From: Dokdonella fugitiva
GTDB lineage: Bacteria; Pseudomonadota; Gammaproteobacteria; Xanthomonadales; Rhodanobacteraceae
Assembly (NCBI RefSeq): GCF_004342425.1
Contig: NZ_SLWQ01000002.1
Location: 496,001-560,000, forward strand
Direction: 5' to 3'
Length of the DNA: 64,000 nt
Numbering within the stretch: the stretch's first letter is position 1; each line of letters opens with the position of its first letter. Of the stretch, positions 46,503-55,691 are shown one piece after another. A program made the translations under genes and the position numbers. The notes beneath the pieces were generated by a model, which was not told the DNA's origin, did not search any database, and saw only the letters and a program-made list of their open reading frames with translations.

Positions 46503-47183
46503 ATGACGCTCGCCTCCCAACCCCACCCCCTGCGCGTCGCCGTGCTCGCCTCCGGGCGCGGCTCGAACCTGCAGGCGCTGATCGATGCACAGCGCGCGGG
46601 CACGCTGCCGATCGAATTCGTGCTCGTCGCCAGCGACAAGGTGCATGCGCATGCGCTGCGGCGCGCGGAGGCGGTCGGCATCCCGACGCTCGCGCTCGCG
46701 CCGAAGTCCGCACCGACGCGCGCCGCCTATGATGCCGAACTGTTCGCGCGCATCGCTGTCGCGGATCCGCAGCTGATCGTGCTGGCCGGCTTCATGCGCA
46801 TCATCGACCCGGCCGTGCTCGAGCCGTGGGCCGGGCGCATCGTCAACATCCATCCCTCGCTGCTGCCGAAGTACCCCGGCCTGCATACGCACCGGCGCGC
46901 GATCGACGCCGGCGACGCACTGCACGGCGCGACCGTGCACTACGTGACCGCCGAACTCGACGGCGGCCCGCCGATCGCGCGCGCCGAGATCCCCATCCAC
47001 GCTGGCGACACGCCCGAGATCCTCGCCGAACGCCTGCTCGCCGAAGAACACCGCCTGCTCGTCGCCGTCGTCGCCCTGATCGCCGCTGGCCGCATCGCCC
47101 TCGACGGCACCCGGGTCCGCCTCGATGGCACCGCGCTCGGCGCCCCGCTCCGCCTCGGCACCGACTTGCCGGTGGTGGACTGA
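46503..47183 (+). CDS. purN: Phosphoribosylglycinamide (GAR) formyltransferase
   Basis: Transfers formyl from 10-formyl-tetrahydrofolate to GAR in purine synthesis. The product has 226 residues (E. coli 212). The N-terminal phosphate loop is AVLASGRGSNLQALIDAQ. The catalytic Asn-His-Asp set is in VNIHPSLLPKYPGLHTH and GATVHYVTAELDGGPP. The start is ATG 46503; an earlier in-frame ATG adds 13 residues not seen in homologues. Transcribed with purM. Confidence 0.95.
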   Translation: MTLASQPHPLRVAVLASGRGSNLQALIDAQRAGTLPIEFVLVASDKVHAHALRRAEAVGIPTLALAPKSAPTRAAYDAELFARIAVADPQLIVLAGFMRIIDPAVLEPWAGRIVNIHPSLLPKYPGLHTHRRAIDAGDALHGATVHYVTAELDGGPPIARAEIPIHAGDTPEILAERLLAEEHRLLVAVVALIAAGRIALDGTRVRLDGTALGAPLRLGTDLPVVD

Positions 47184-47199
47184 GGCCGGCGGCAAAGCG

Positions 47200-47395
47200 G
47201 AAAGCCCGGACCAAGGACACGAGGGAAAAGCAGGACCAGGGAAAGGCCTGGAAGACGGAGCGCATGGGGCACACGGAGAAGAGCAAGGCAAGGAACAGCT
47301 TTCGTGTCCGGAATGGTTTTACTCCGGCTGCCTCGTGTTGTTTCAATCCCTGAAACCCCTTGGTTTTTCCTTCGTGTCCTTCGTGTTTCAATCTT
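47200..47395. repeat. Second copy of the long 9-bp-unit hairpin element
   Basis: GGACCAAGGACACGAGGG and GACGGAGCGCATGGGGCACA on the left face CCTTCGTGTCCTTCGTGTTT plus CAATC at 47369-47393. Units and the TTTCAATC end match the element at 18.4-18.65 kb. No gene is supported in the 272 bases between purN and the DUF3108 gene. Confidence 0.65.
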
Positions 47396-47455
47396 CCGCC
47401 TGCACGCTTCGTTCAGGCACGAGCGCCGATACTGCGACGTCCCGTCGTCGTGAAC

Positions 47456-48172
47456 ATGACCATGAAGATTCCGTTCGTTGCCGCGCTCCTGTTCGCCTTC
47501 GCCGCCCCTTCGTTCGCGGCCGATGCGATCAAGCCGTTCCGTGCCGAGTACGCGACCCTGCGCAATGGCGACGAAGTCGGCCGGACCACGCTCGAGCTTG
47601 CCGACAACGGCGACGGCAGTTGGACGCTTTGCAGCGAGACGCGCGGGACCTCGGGGCTGGCCAGGCTCGCGGGCATCCATATCGTCGAGACCTCGCGCTT
47701 CCGCTGGAAGGATGGGCGGCCCGAGGCGCTCGCCTACGACTACAAGCAGGAAGGCACGTTCAAGCAGCGCACGCGGCATGCGGCGTTCGACTGGCAGGCG
47801 GGCTCGGTCTCGGTGAGCGAAGGCGGCAAGGACTACCATTACGCGACCGTGCCGGGCCTGATCGATCGCCAGTCGGTGACGCTCGCGCTGGCGAGCGACC
47901 TCGTGCACGGCGCGGGCACGTTCGAGTATCCGGTCGCGGTGAAGGACCGCGTGGAGACGATGCGCTACGTGCGCGGAGCGGTCGAGTCGCGCAAGGTGCC
48001 CGCGGGCGAATACCGGGCGCAGCTCATGCAGCGCGACGGCGAGCCCGGCGAGGACCGCAAGCGCGTCGCGCGCAGCTGGTTCGCCGAATCGCTCGGCTGG
48101 CTCCCGGTCGAGATCGAGCAAACCGAGAAGAAGGGCGATACGGTCACGTTGCGCCTGGTTGCGGTGCGCTAG
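47456..48172 (+). CDS. DUF3108 periplasmic protein
   Basis: A 238-residue protein with signal peptide MTMKIPFVAALLFAFAAPSFA. The mature part is a beta-rich DUF3108 domain: FRAEYATLRNGDEVGRTTLEL, then YDYKQEGTFKQRTRHAAFDW, LIDRQSVTLAL and LGWLPVEIEQTEKKGDTVTL. DUF3108 proteins are small envelope barrels or lipid-binding-like folds often encoded after purN in Xanthomonadales. Function is unknown. Start could be 47456 or the ATG two codons later. Confidence 0.87.
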   Translation: MTMKIPFVAALLFAFAAPSFAADAIKPFRAEYATLRNGDEVGRTTLELADNGDGSWTLCSETRGTSGLARLAGIHIVETSRFRWKDGRPEALAYDYKQEGTFKQRTRHAAFDWQAGSVSVSEGGKDYHYATVPGLIDRQSVTLALASDLVHGAGTFEYPVAVKDRVETMRYVRGAVESRKVPAGEYRAQLMQRDGEPGEDRKRVARSWFAESLGWLPVEIEQTEKKGDTVTLRLVAVR

Positions 48173-48321
48173 GCGCGACGGTTCCCGGCTCCGGGCTTTC
48201 GCCGGGGCACCTCTTTGCCCCGCCGGGCGGCTGTCGGTCCGTGCAGGTTCTTGCGTTTTTCCCAGAGGCAGGCGAGCCAGCGTATGCTGGCGTCGCTGTT
48301 GCAGCGCGGGGAGAACGTGCG

Positions 48322-48879
48322 ATGGCGAAGACGCTGGCGAAGATCCTGCTCGCGCTAGGCGTGGGCCTCATGGTGGCCGGCGCGGGGGCCGAACCGGCCG
48401 CCGCCGACTACGGCTGGCCGAACCTGGCCGATTTCCTGCAGCAGCTCATCGGCAAGGTCGGTGCGCCGGTGAAGGTGTACAAGCTCGAGATGGATCGGGA
48501 CGGCAAGGTCGACCTGTGGATCCAGCAGCAGGCGCATCCCGACCTCGTCGACAGCTGGGAGTACGATCACGGCCGCATCGACGGGCCGATCCCGGTGAAG
48601 TTCGACCACTACCCGTCGGTCGCTGCGCTCGACTACCACGTGATCGAGCTGACCATGATCGATTTCCCGCGCCTGCCCGCGATGCTCGCGACCGCACGCG
48701 CGAAGCTCGGCCTTCCCGATGCGCGCGTCGTCTACATCAAGCTCGAACGCGGCGACTCGAGTGGGTTCTTCTCGGTGACCGACACGCCGATCTGGACGTT
48801 CGCGCTGGACGGTCCGCGCCATGACGGCCGCGTCGAGTTCGACCTGAAAGGGAGGGTGCTCGATGTCGACAAGGACTGA
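48322..48879 (+). CDS. Secreted protein of unknown function (first of a related pair)
   Basis: A 185-residue protein with signal peptide MAKTLAKILLALGVGLMVAGAGAEPAAA, preceded by GGGGAG. I do not recognise the family. The C-terminal region FPRLPAMLATARAKLG, then ARVVYIKLERGDSSGFF and GRVEFDLKGRVLDV, resembles the end of the next protein (VYIKLEDDRGYGNVEYDERG). The mature protein is rich in Asp, Tyr and Trp. It overlaps the next gene by 17 bases, so the two are co-expressed and probably paralogous partners in the periplasm. Confidence 0.75.
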   Translation: MAKTLAKILLALGVGLMVAGAGAEPAAADYGWPNLADFLQQLIGKVGAPVKVYKLEMDRDGKVDLWIQQQAHPDLVDSWEYDHGRIDGPIPVKFDHYPSVAALDYHVIELTMIDFPRLPAMLATARAKLGLPDARVVYIKLERGDSSGFFSVTDTPIWTFALDGPRHDGRVEFDLKGRVLDVDKD

Positions 48880-49960
48880 GCTTCGCCACGGCATCGCGCT
48901 CGCCACGCTGTGCAGCCTGCATGCCGCGGCCTCGGATGCGCCGGTCGCGCCCGTGCATCCGCTCGAGGCGACCGCGGCGCTGAAGGCCGCGTTCGCCGAG
49001 CGCATCGGCCATCCCGCCGACGTGCTGGCCTTCGACCTCGGCGAGCACTACGCGCGGGCGCTGGTGCAGAACGTCGCCGCACCGGACGAGTACGACGAGT
49101 TCGCGGCGGTGCCGGGCCAGCCGCTCGAACCGGGCCGGCCGAAGAAGGTCGGCGACATCGATTGCCGCAGGAAGATCCCGTTCGCCGCGCTCGACCTCGA
49201 TGCCGGCGCGCGCGCGCTCGCGCAGGCGCGCACGATCGCGGCCGCCAATGGCTACAAGACGCCCGAAAGCATTTCGCTCGGCGCGGACATCTTCTGCCGC
49301 GACTTCGGCTGGCGCGCGATCCTTACCAGCGATGCCGACGACGATGCAATGCTGCAGGTTACGTGGACGCCCGACGGCACGTTGCCGAAGGCGCAGGAGA
49401 TGCACGAGGACGGCTGGCGCAAGGTCGACGTCACCAGGCTCCTCGCCGGTGGCGCGAAGGTGACGCCGGCTGCACCGAAGCCTCCGCCGAAGACGGTCGC
49501 GGGTGACGGCCGCACGCGCGACTTCCTGCTCGGCATCGAGGCTGATCTCGCGCGCGTGCAGGCCGAGGTCGGCGCGCCGCTCGGCTTCAGGCACATCAGC
49601 ATCGGCCACACGCAGCTCTCGCTCGACGTCTACCAGCCCGCGAACCGCAAGCGCGTGTCGACCTGGCTCGTCGGCGACGACGGCGCGATCAAGCTCTGGC
49701 GCGAGGACGACACGATCCCGTTCGACTGCAACAAGCCGTTCGCGAGCGCCGATTTCCCGCTCGCGCAACTGGCCGACCTCATCGCCGAGGCGCCCGCGCA
49801 GATCCCGTCGATGCCGCAGGCCGAGGTCAAGGACGCCGCGGTCCGCCGCAGCGGGTTTTGCGGCAAGCCACATGTGTACATCAAGCTCGAGGACGACCGC
49901 GGCTACGGCAACGTCGAGTACGACGAGCGTGGGCGGCTCGTCTCCGCCGAGATCCAGTAG
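48863..49960 (+). CDS. Secreted protein of unknown function with duplicated domain
   Basis: A 365-residue protein. The N-terminus MSTRTELRHGIALATLCSLHAAAS is a weak signal peptide. Two halves of similar pattern are visible: IPFAALDLDAGARALAQART to SDADDDAMLQVTW (about 110-175), and FPLAQLADLIAEAPAQIPSM to VYIKLEDDRGYGNVEYDERG (about 290-360). The second half resembles the end of the preceding protein. Three Cys (CRRKIP, FCRDF, FCGKP) could form disulfides in the periplasm. No known family is recognised. It starts inside the previous gene, without a strong ribosome-binding site, suggesting translational coupling. Confidence 0.7.
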   Translation: MSTRTELRHGIALATLCSLHAAASDAPVAPVHPLEATAALKAAFAERIGHPADVLAFDLGEHYARALVQNVAAPDEYDEFAAVPGQPLEPGRPKKVGDIDCRRKIPFAALDLDAGARALAQARTIAAANGYKTPESISLGADIFCRDFGWRAILTSDADDDAMLQVTWTPDGTLPKAQEMHEDGWRKVDVTRLLAGGAKVTPAAPKPPPKTVAGDGRTRDFLLGIEADLARVQAEVGAPLGFRHISIGHTQLSLDVYQPANRKRVSTWLVGDDGAIKLWREDDTIPFDCNKPFASADFPLAQLADLIAEAPAQIPSMPQAEVKDAAVRRSGFCGKPHVYIKLEDDRGYGNVEYDERGRLVSAEIQ

Positions 49961-50010
49961 GGCGGTACGCGCGCGGCGCGTGCCGCCGGTGCGATGGCGC
50001 GATCACCACG

Positions 50011-50150
50011 ACTCCCGCGGACGCGGGAATCCGCGGCTTCGAGCACGAGCAAAATGGATTCCCGCCTTCGCGGGAATGACGTCGATGGCGAGCAATGCAG
50101 GTTCGTAGGCTGGATCAAGCCAAAGCATCGCGGCCTGCGCCGCTCCCACA
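50011..50150. repeat. Cluster of REP-like hairpins: two family C copies and one family A copy
   Basis: ACTCCCGC-GGAC-GCGGGAAT (50011-50030) and ATTCCCGC-CTTC-GCGGGAAT (50058-50077) are family C hairpins. GCATCGCGGCCTGCGCCGCT then CCCACA (50125-50150) is family A. They fill the 207 bases between two convergent genes, where they can act as bidirectional 3-prime ends. No gene is supported here. Confidence 0.7.
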
Positions 50151-50167
50151 AACGCGCCGCAACCTGG

Positions 50168-51550
<1,383 letters not shown>

Positions 51551-51567
<17 letters not shown>

Positions 51568-51790
51568 CTTCTTCGGGCGTCAACGTCCGCAACGACAGCG
51601 CGTGGATCGCGCCGCCCATGAGGTCGCCGAGCGTCGCGTAGACCATGCGGTGGCGCGCCAGCGGCAGTTTGCCGGCGAAGGCCGGGCTGACCACGAGCGC
51701 CTCGAAATGCACGCCGTCCGGACCGTGCACCTCGACTTTCGCCTCCGGCATGCCCTGCTGGATCAGACTCTGCACGGTGGAACTGTCCAT
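51551..51790 (-). CDS. ibaG: BolA-family protein IbaG
   Basis: A 79-residue BolA-fold protein that binds 2Fe-2S clusters together with monothiol glutaredoxin. The usual position beside murA is kept. The motif VEVHGPDGVHFEALVVSPAFAGKLPLARHRMVYATLG contains the conserved cluster-binding His in LARHRMVY and G-x-D/E-x-V-H-F. The ATG at 51788-51790 gives the start. The C-terminus after TPEEA runs into the octamer array and encodes GNGE from it, an addition unlikely to affect the fold. Confidence 0.92.
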
Positions 51791-51906
51791 CTTCTGCGTT
51801 TCCTCGGGCGATCGGTGGGCGGGGTGGGCGGCGGCCGGCTGCGACGCTGTGGCCGCATGACCCGTCCTGTAGCCGGCCTGCCGGACCATCCCGGCGGGGA
51901 AGCGGC

Positions 51907-51912
51907 TACAAT
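51907..51912 (+). promoter_or_regulatory. Candidate -10 element upstream of kdsD
   Basis: TACAAT, one change from TATAAT, in the 208-base region between the divergent ibaG and kdsD genes. No good -35 partner is seen. Transcription would begin near 51919 and give an 80-base leader to the ATG at 51999. Confidence 0.35.
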
Positions 51913-51998
51913 GGAGGCGGCGCATGGTACTCAAAATCCTTGGGCAGCGCAGAAATCCCGACATCTTCCACGCCTATGCAGCCCTCCATCTCGCCACG

Positions 51999-53024
51999 AT
52001 GAACGCTTCGATGCTTGCCGCCGCCCGCCCCCTGAGCAACCCGCTGCTCGACGCGACCGCCCTCGTGCGCAGCGCCCAGGCCGTGATCGCGACCGAGGCG
52101 CAGGCGATCGAGGCGCTGCACGGGCGCATCGACGCCAATTTCCTGCGCGCCTGCCAGCTCATGTTCGAATGCAACGGGCGCGTGGTCGTCTCGGGCATGG
52201 GCAAGTCGGGCCACATCGCGCGCAAGATCGCCGCGACGCTCGCCTCGACCGGCACGCCCGCGTTCTTCGTCCACCCGGGCGAAGCGAGCCACGGCGACCT
52301 CGGCATGATCACGCAGAAGGACGTCGTGCTCGCGCTCAGCAATTCGGGCGAGACCGACGAGCTGCTGACGATCCTGCCGCTGATCAAGCGCCAGGGCATC
52401 CCGCTGATCGCGATGAGCGGCAACAACGGTTCCTCGCTCGCGCGCCTCGCCGACGTGCACCTCGACACGAGCGTGCCGGCCGAAGCCTGCCCGCTCGGTC
52501 TCGCGCCCACCTCGAGCACGACCGCCGCGCTCGTCATGGGCGACGCGCTCGCGATCGCGCTGCTCGAAGCGCGCGGCTTCACCGACGAGGACTTCGCGCG
52601 CTCGCACCCGGCCGGCAGCCTCGGCCGCCAATTGCTGCTCAAGATCAGTGACGTCATGCACCGCGACGGCCAGATCCCGACCGTCGGCCCCGACGTCACG
52701 CTGACCGAAGCGCTCGTCGAAATGACGCGCAAGGGCCTCGGCATGACCGCGATCGTCGATCCGGCCGACCAGCGCCTGCTCGGCGTGTTCACGGACGGCG
52801 ACCTGCGCCGCGCGGTCGACGACGACGACATCGACCTGCGCACGACGCCGGTCATGCGCCTGATGACCCCGCAGCCGAAGACGATCACCGCCGACAAGCT
52901 CGCCGTCGAAGCCGCGCAGCTCATGGAAGCGCACAAGATCCACGCGCTGCTCGTCGTCGACACGGACAACCGCGTCGTCGGCGCGCTCAATATCCACGAC
53001 TTGTTGCGGGCGAGGGTGGTGTAA
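51999..53024 (+). CDS. kdsD: Arabinose 5-phosphate isomerase
   Basis: Converts ribulose 5-phosphate to arabinose 5-phosphate, the first step of Kdo synthesis for LPS. The product has 341 residues (E. coli KdsD 328). A SIS domain (about 35-175) carries GMGKSGHIARKIAATLASTG and SNSGETDELLTILP with active-site His in PGEASHGDLGMI. Two CBS domains follow (about 205-330). I start at ATG 51999. The earlier ATG 51924 has a good GGAGG, but the 25 codons it adds use A/T-ending codons unlike the rest of the gene and lie outside family similarity. First gene of the kds-lpt operon. Confidence 0.93.
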   Translation: MNASMLAAARPLSNPLLDATALVRSAQAVIATEAQAIEALHGRIDANFLRACQLMFECNGRVVVSGMGKSGHIARKIAATLASTGTPAFFVHPGEASHGDLGMITQKDVVLALSNSGETDELLTILPLIKRQGIPLIAMSGNNGSSLARLADVHLDTSVPAEACPLGLAPTSSTTAALVMGDALAIALLEARGFTDEDFARSHPAGSLGRQLLLKISDVMHRDGQIPTVGPDVTLTEALVEMTRKGLGMTAIVDPADQRLLGVFTDGDLRRAVDDDDIDLRTTPVMRLMTPQPKTITADKLAVEAAQLMEAHKIHALLVVDTDNRVVGALNIHDLLRARVV

Positions 53025-53027
53025 GAG

Positions 53028-53095
53028 CCGGGAATGGGGAATGGAGAATAGAGAATCGTCCCCATTCCCCATTCCCCATTCCCCATTCCCCTTCC
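53028..53095. repeat. Inverted GGGAATGG array between kdsD and kdsC
   Basis: CCGGGAATGGGGAATGG then GAATAGAG on the left, and CCCCATTCCCC repeated four times on the right, separated by only a few bases. As RNA it would form a long hairpin inside the Kdo/Lpt transcript just before the kdsC start. Confidence 0.8.
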
Positions 53096-53108
53096 CAGCG
53101 TTCCACGC

Positions 53109-53651
53109 ATGCTCCCCAACGACCTCCCCGCCGACATCCGCGACCGCGCCGCGCGCGTGAAGCTCGCCGTGTTCGACGTCGACGGCGTTCTTACCGACGG
53201 CAAGTTGTTCTTCGCCGCCGACGGGCACGAGATCAAGGCGTTCCACGTGCTCGACGGGCTCGGTTTCAAGCGCCTGCTCGCCAACGGCATCGAGGTCGCG
53301 GTGATCACGTCGCGGATGAGCCACGTCGTGACCGAACGCATGGCCACGCTCGGCGTCGCGCACGTCTACCAGGACCAGCAGGACAAGCGCGCCTGCCTCG
53401 ACGAGCTGCTGCACGCGCTCAAGCTCGACGCGAGCCAGGTCGCCTACACCGGCGACGACCTGCCCGACCTCGCGCCGATGCAGAAGGTCGGCCTCGCGAT
53501 CGCGGTGGCCAATGCGCATCCGTGGGTGCGCGAGCGAGCGCACTGGCGCACGCGCCTGGCCGGCGGCAATGGCGCCGCGCGCGAGGTGTGTGACCTGCTG
53601 CTCGGCGCGCAGGGTCGCGCCGAGACCGAGCTCGCCGCGTTCCTGCGCTGA
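53109..53651 (+). CDS. kdsC: 3-deoxy-D-manno-octulosonate 8-phosphate phosphatase
   Basis: Removes phosphate from Kdo-8-phosphate in LPS core synthesis. The product has 180 residues and is a cap-less HAD phosphatase: the nucleophile is in LAVFDVDGVLTDGKLFF, the Ser/Thr motif in VAVITSRMSHVVTERM, the Lys in QQDKRACLDELL and the acidic motif in YTGDDLPDLAPM. It follows kdsD and lies six bases before lptC. Confidence 0.96.
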   Translation: MLPNDLPADIRDRAARVKLAVFDVDGVLTDGKLFFAADGHEIKAFHVLDGLGFKRLLANGIEVAVITSRMSHVVTERMATLGVAHVYQDQQDKRACLDELLHALKLDASQVAYTGDDLPDLAPMQKVGLAIAVANAHPWVRERAHWRTRLAGGNGAAREVCDLLLGAQGRAETELAAFLR

Positions 53652-53657
53652 CCGACG

Positions 53658-54242
53658 ATGGAGCGTCGCTACTGGGCGATCGTGTTCGTGCTCGGCCTGC
53701 TCGTCGTGGGCACCGAGGCACTGCTCTGGCTCGTGCGCGACCGCACCAACGAACAGACCTTCGCCGGGCCGCCGCGCTCGGACTACACGCTGAGCGAATT
53801 CACGCTCGATGCGCTCGACGGCGAAGGCAAGCGCACGTTCCAGGTCAGCGGCCCGCGCCTCGCGCGCCGCGGCGACGATGGTTCGATCTTCGTCGACGCG
53901 CCCGACTACCGGCTCGTCGACGGCGCCGGCCATCCATGGACGGGCAAATCCGATTCGGCGTGGGTCAACAAGGACGGCACGATCATGAAGCTGCTCGGCC
54001 ACGTCGAGATGCATCGCGCGGGCGACGACACGTCCGAGCCGGTCGACGTCGTCACGAGCGACCTCACGACCTGGCCCAGGGACAAGAAGATGGAAACCGC
54101 GGCGGCGGCGACGATCAACCAGCCCGGCTCTATACTGCAAGGCATCGGCCTTCGTGGCGACCTCAACGACAAGACCCTGGAGCTCCTCTCCGATGTCCGT
54201 TCGACCCTGCAATCGAGGCACGCGCGCGACGGCGCGCAATGA
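53658..54242 (+). CDS. lptC: LPS export protein LptC
   Basis: Inner-membrane-anchored part of the LptB2FGC machine, passing LPS from LptF/G to LptA. The product has 194 residues. One N-terminal transmembrane segment (MERRYWAIVFVLGLLVVGTEALLWLV) is followed by a periplasmic beta-jellyroll with YTLSEFTLDALDGEGKRTF and HVEMHRAGDDTSEPVDVVTS. Sequence conservation of LptC is low; position and shape support the call. It overlaps lptA by about 50 bases. Confidence 0.93.
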   Translation: MERRYWAIVFVLGLLVVGTEALLWLVRDRTNEQTFAGPPRSDYTLSEFTLDALDGEGKRTFQVSGPRLARRGDDGSIFVDAPDYRLVDGAGHPWTGKSDSAWVNKDGTIMKLLGHVEMHRAGDDTSEPVDVVTSDLTTWPRDKKMETAAAATINQPGSILQGIGLRGDLNDKTLELLSDVRSTLQSRHARDGAQ

Positions 54243-54816
54243 CCACCTGCGGCGCCTGTGCGCCGCCCTGCTCGCCTGCGCGGCGCTCCCCGCGGCGCAC
54301 GCGCTCGGCACCGACCGCGACAAGCCGATGGACGTCACGGCCGACTACTCGAAGATCAACCAGGGCCGGGACAAGCAGCCCGGCACGACCTACCTGCGCG
54401 GCAACGTGCGCGTCGTGCAGGGCACGATGAAGGCGAGCGCGGCCGAGGCGACGATCCACCAGAAGTCGAACGGCGACGTGCTGCGCGTGGTCATGAAGGG
54501 CAAGCAGGCGCACGTCGAGCAGCAGCAGGACGGCGGCGGCACGATGACCGCCGACGCCGACCAGATCGACTTCGACAACCAGACGAGCATCGCGGTGCTG
54601 ACCGGCAACGTGAAGGTCGTGCAGTCGGGCCGCGGTGAATTCCACGGCGAGAAGATGACCTACAACACCAACACCGGCGAGATGGAAAGCGGCGACGCGA
54701 GCGGCAGCAGCCGCGCGCACATCATCCTGCAGCCGAAGGCCAAATCGGGCGCTGCGAAGCCCGCCGATGCGCAGCCGGAAGCGAAGCCCGCCGGCGAACC
54801 GGGCGCGCCGCTCTGA
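54193..54816 (+). CDS. lptA: LPS transport periplasmic protein LptA
   Basis: Forms the periplasmic beta-jellyroll bridge along which LPS slides to the outer membrane. The product has 207 residues. The signal peptide has an unusually long basic start ([19 protein letters not shown]), because ATG 54193 is the only in-frame start and lies inside lptC. The mature domain shows [51 protein letters not shown] and [11 protein letters not shown]. The C-terminal tail is Ala/Pro/Lys-rich. The stop overlaps the lptB start by one base (TGATG). Confidence 0.93.
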   Translation: MSVRPCNRGTRATARNDHLRRLCAALLACAALPAAHALGTDRDKPMDVTADYSKINQGRDKQPGTTYLRGNVRVVQGTMKASAAEATIHQKSNGDVLRVVMKGKQAHVEQQQDGGGTMTADADQIDFDNQTSIAVLTGNVKVVQSGRGEFHGEKMTYNTNTGEMESGDASGSSRAHIILQPKAKSGAAKPADAQPEAKPAGEPGAPL

Positions 54817-55535
54817 TGCTGAGTGCGTCGGGCCTGCGCAAGAGCTTCCGCGGCCGCGCCGTCGTGCGCGATTTCGCGTTCCACCTGCGCCAAGGCGAGA
54901 TCGTCGGCCTGCTCGGACCAAACGGCGCCGGCAAGACCACGTCGTTCTACATGATCGTCGGCCTCGTCGCCGCGGAGACCGGCTCGATCCGCGTCGACGA
55001 CCGCGACGTGACCGCGCTGCCGATGCACGCGCGCGCGCGCCTCGGCGTGGGCTACCTGCCGCAGGAACCGTCGGTGTTCCGGCGCCTGAGCGTGGCGGAC
55101 AACATCCTCGCGATCCTCGAGCTGCGCGACGACCTCGGCCAGGCCGGCCGCCAGGCCGAGCTCGAGGCGCTGCTGGACGACCTGCAGATCGGCCACATCG
55201 CCGGCCAGAAGGGCATCAGCCTGTCCGGTGGCGAGCGCCGCCGCGTCGAGATCGCGCGCGCGCTCGCGGCCAAGCCGCGCTACATGCTGCTCGACGAGCC
55301 CTTCGCGGGCATCGATCCGATCTCCGTCGTCGACATCCAGCGCATCGTGCGCCAGCTCAAGTCGCGCGGCATCGGCATCCTTATCACCGACCACAACGTG
55401 CGCGAGACGCTCGGCATCTGCGAGCGCGCGTACATCATGAGCGAAGGCAGCGTGCTCGCGCAGGGCACGCCGGCGGAAATCCTCGCCAACGAGCAGGTGC
55501 GCGAGGTCTACCTGGGACGCGAATTCCGCATGTGA
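54816..55535 (+). CDS. lptB: LPS export ABC transporter ATP-binding protein
   Basis: Cytoplasmic ATPase that powers LPS extraction by LptF/LptG. The product has 239 residues (E. coli 241). The Walker A is GPNGAGKTT, the Q-loop [14 protein letters not shown], the signature [15 protein letters not shown], the Walker [14 protein letters not shown] and the switch His [13 protein letters not shown]. The order lptC-lptA-lptB-rpoN is conserved. lptF and lptG, encoded apart in most relatives, are not in the window. Confidence 0.97.
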   Translation: MLSASGLRKSFRGRAVVRDFAFHLRQGEIVGLLGPNGAGKTTSFYMIVGLVAAETGSIRVDDRDVTALPMHARARLGVGYLPQEPSVFRRLSVADNILAILELRDDLGQAGRQAELEALLDDLQIGHIAGQKGISLSGGERRRVEIARALAAKPRYMLLDEPFAGIDPISVVDIQRIVRQLKSRGIGILITDHNVRETLGICERAYIMSEGSVLAQGTPAEILANEQVREVYLGREFRM

Positions 55536-55676
55536 GCGGTCCGCCCGGGCGGCGGCGCGCGGACGCGGACACGGCCGGATACGGGCAACGATTCGGATGA
55601 GGTTCCGCCGGTCGCGGCGCCACGTCAAGCCCTGCCCTCGGCGGATCTTTGGCGCTAGGATGACCGAAACGCCACT

Positions 55677-55691
55677 TGGCACGTTTTCGGC
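55677..55691 (+). promoter_or_regulatory. Sigma-54 -24/-12-like site ending at the rpoN start codon
   Basis: TGGCAC at 55677-55682 and GC at 55690-55691 keep the invariant GG and GC at the exact spacing of sigma-54 sites; the -12 TT is CG. If used as a promoter, transcription would start inside rpoN after its ATG, so it could at most serve as a binding site for autorepression. It may be chance. Confidence 0.2.

Noticed and set aside
51924..51998. Earlier kdsD start at 51924 with a strong GGAGG
   Set aside because: The 25 added codons use A/T-ending codons and have no family similarity; a -10-like TACAAT just upstream would leave the GGAGG untranscribed.
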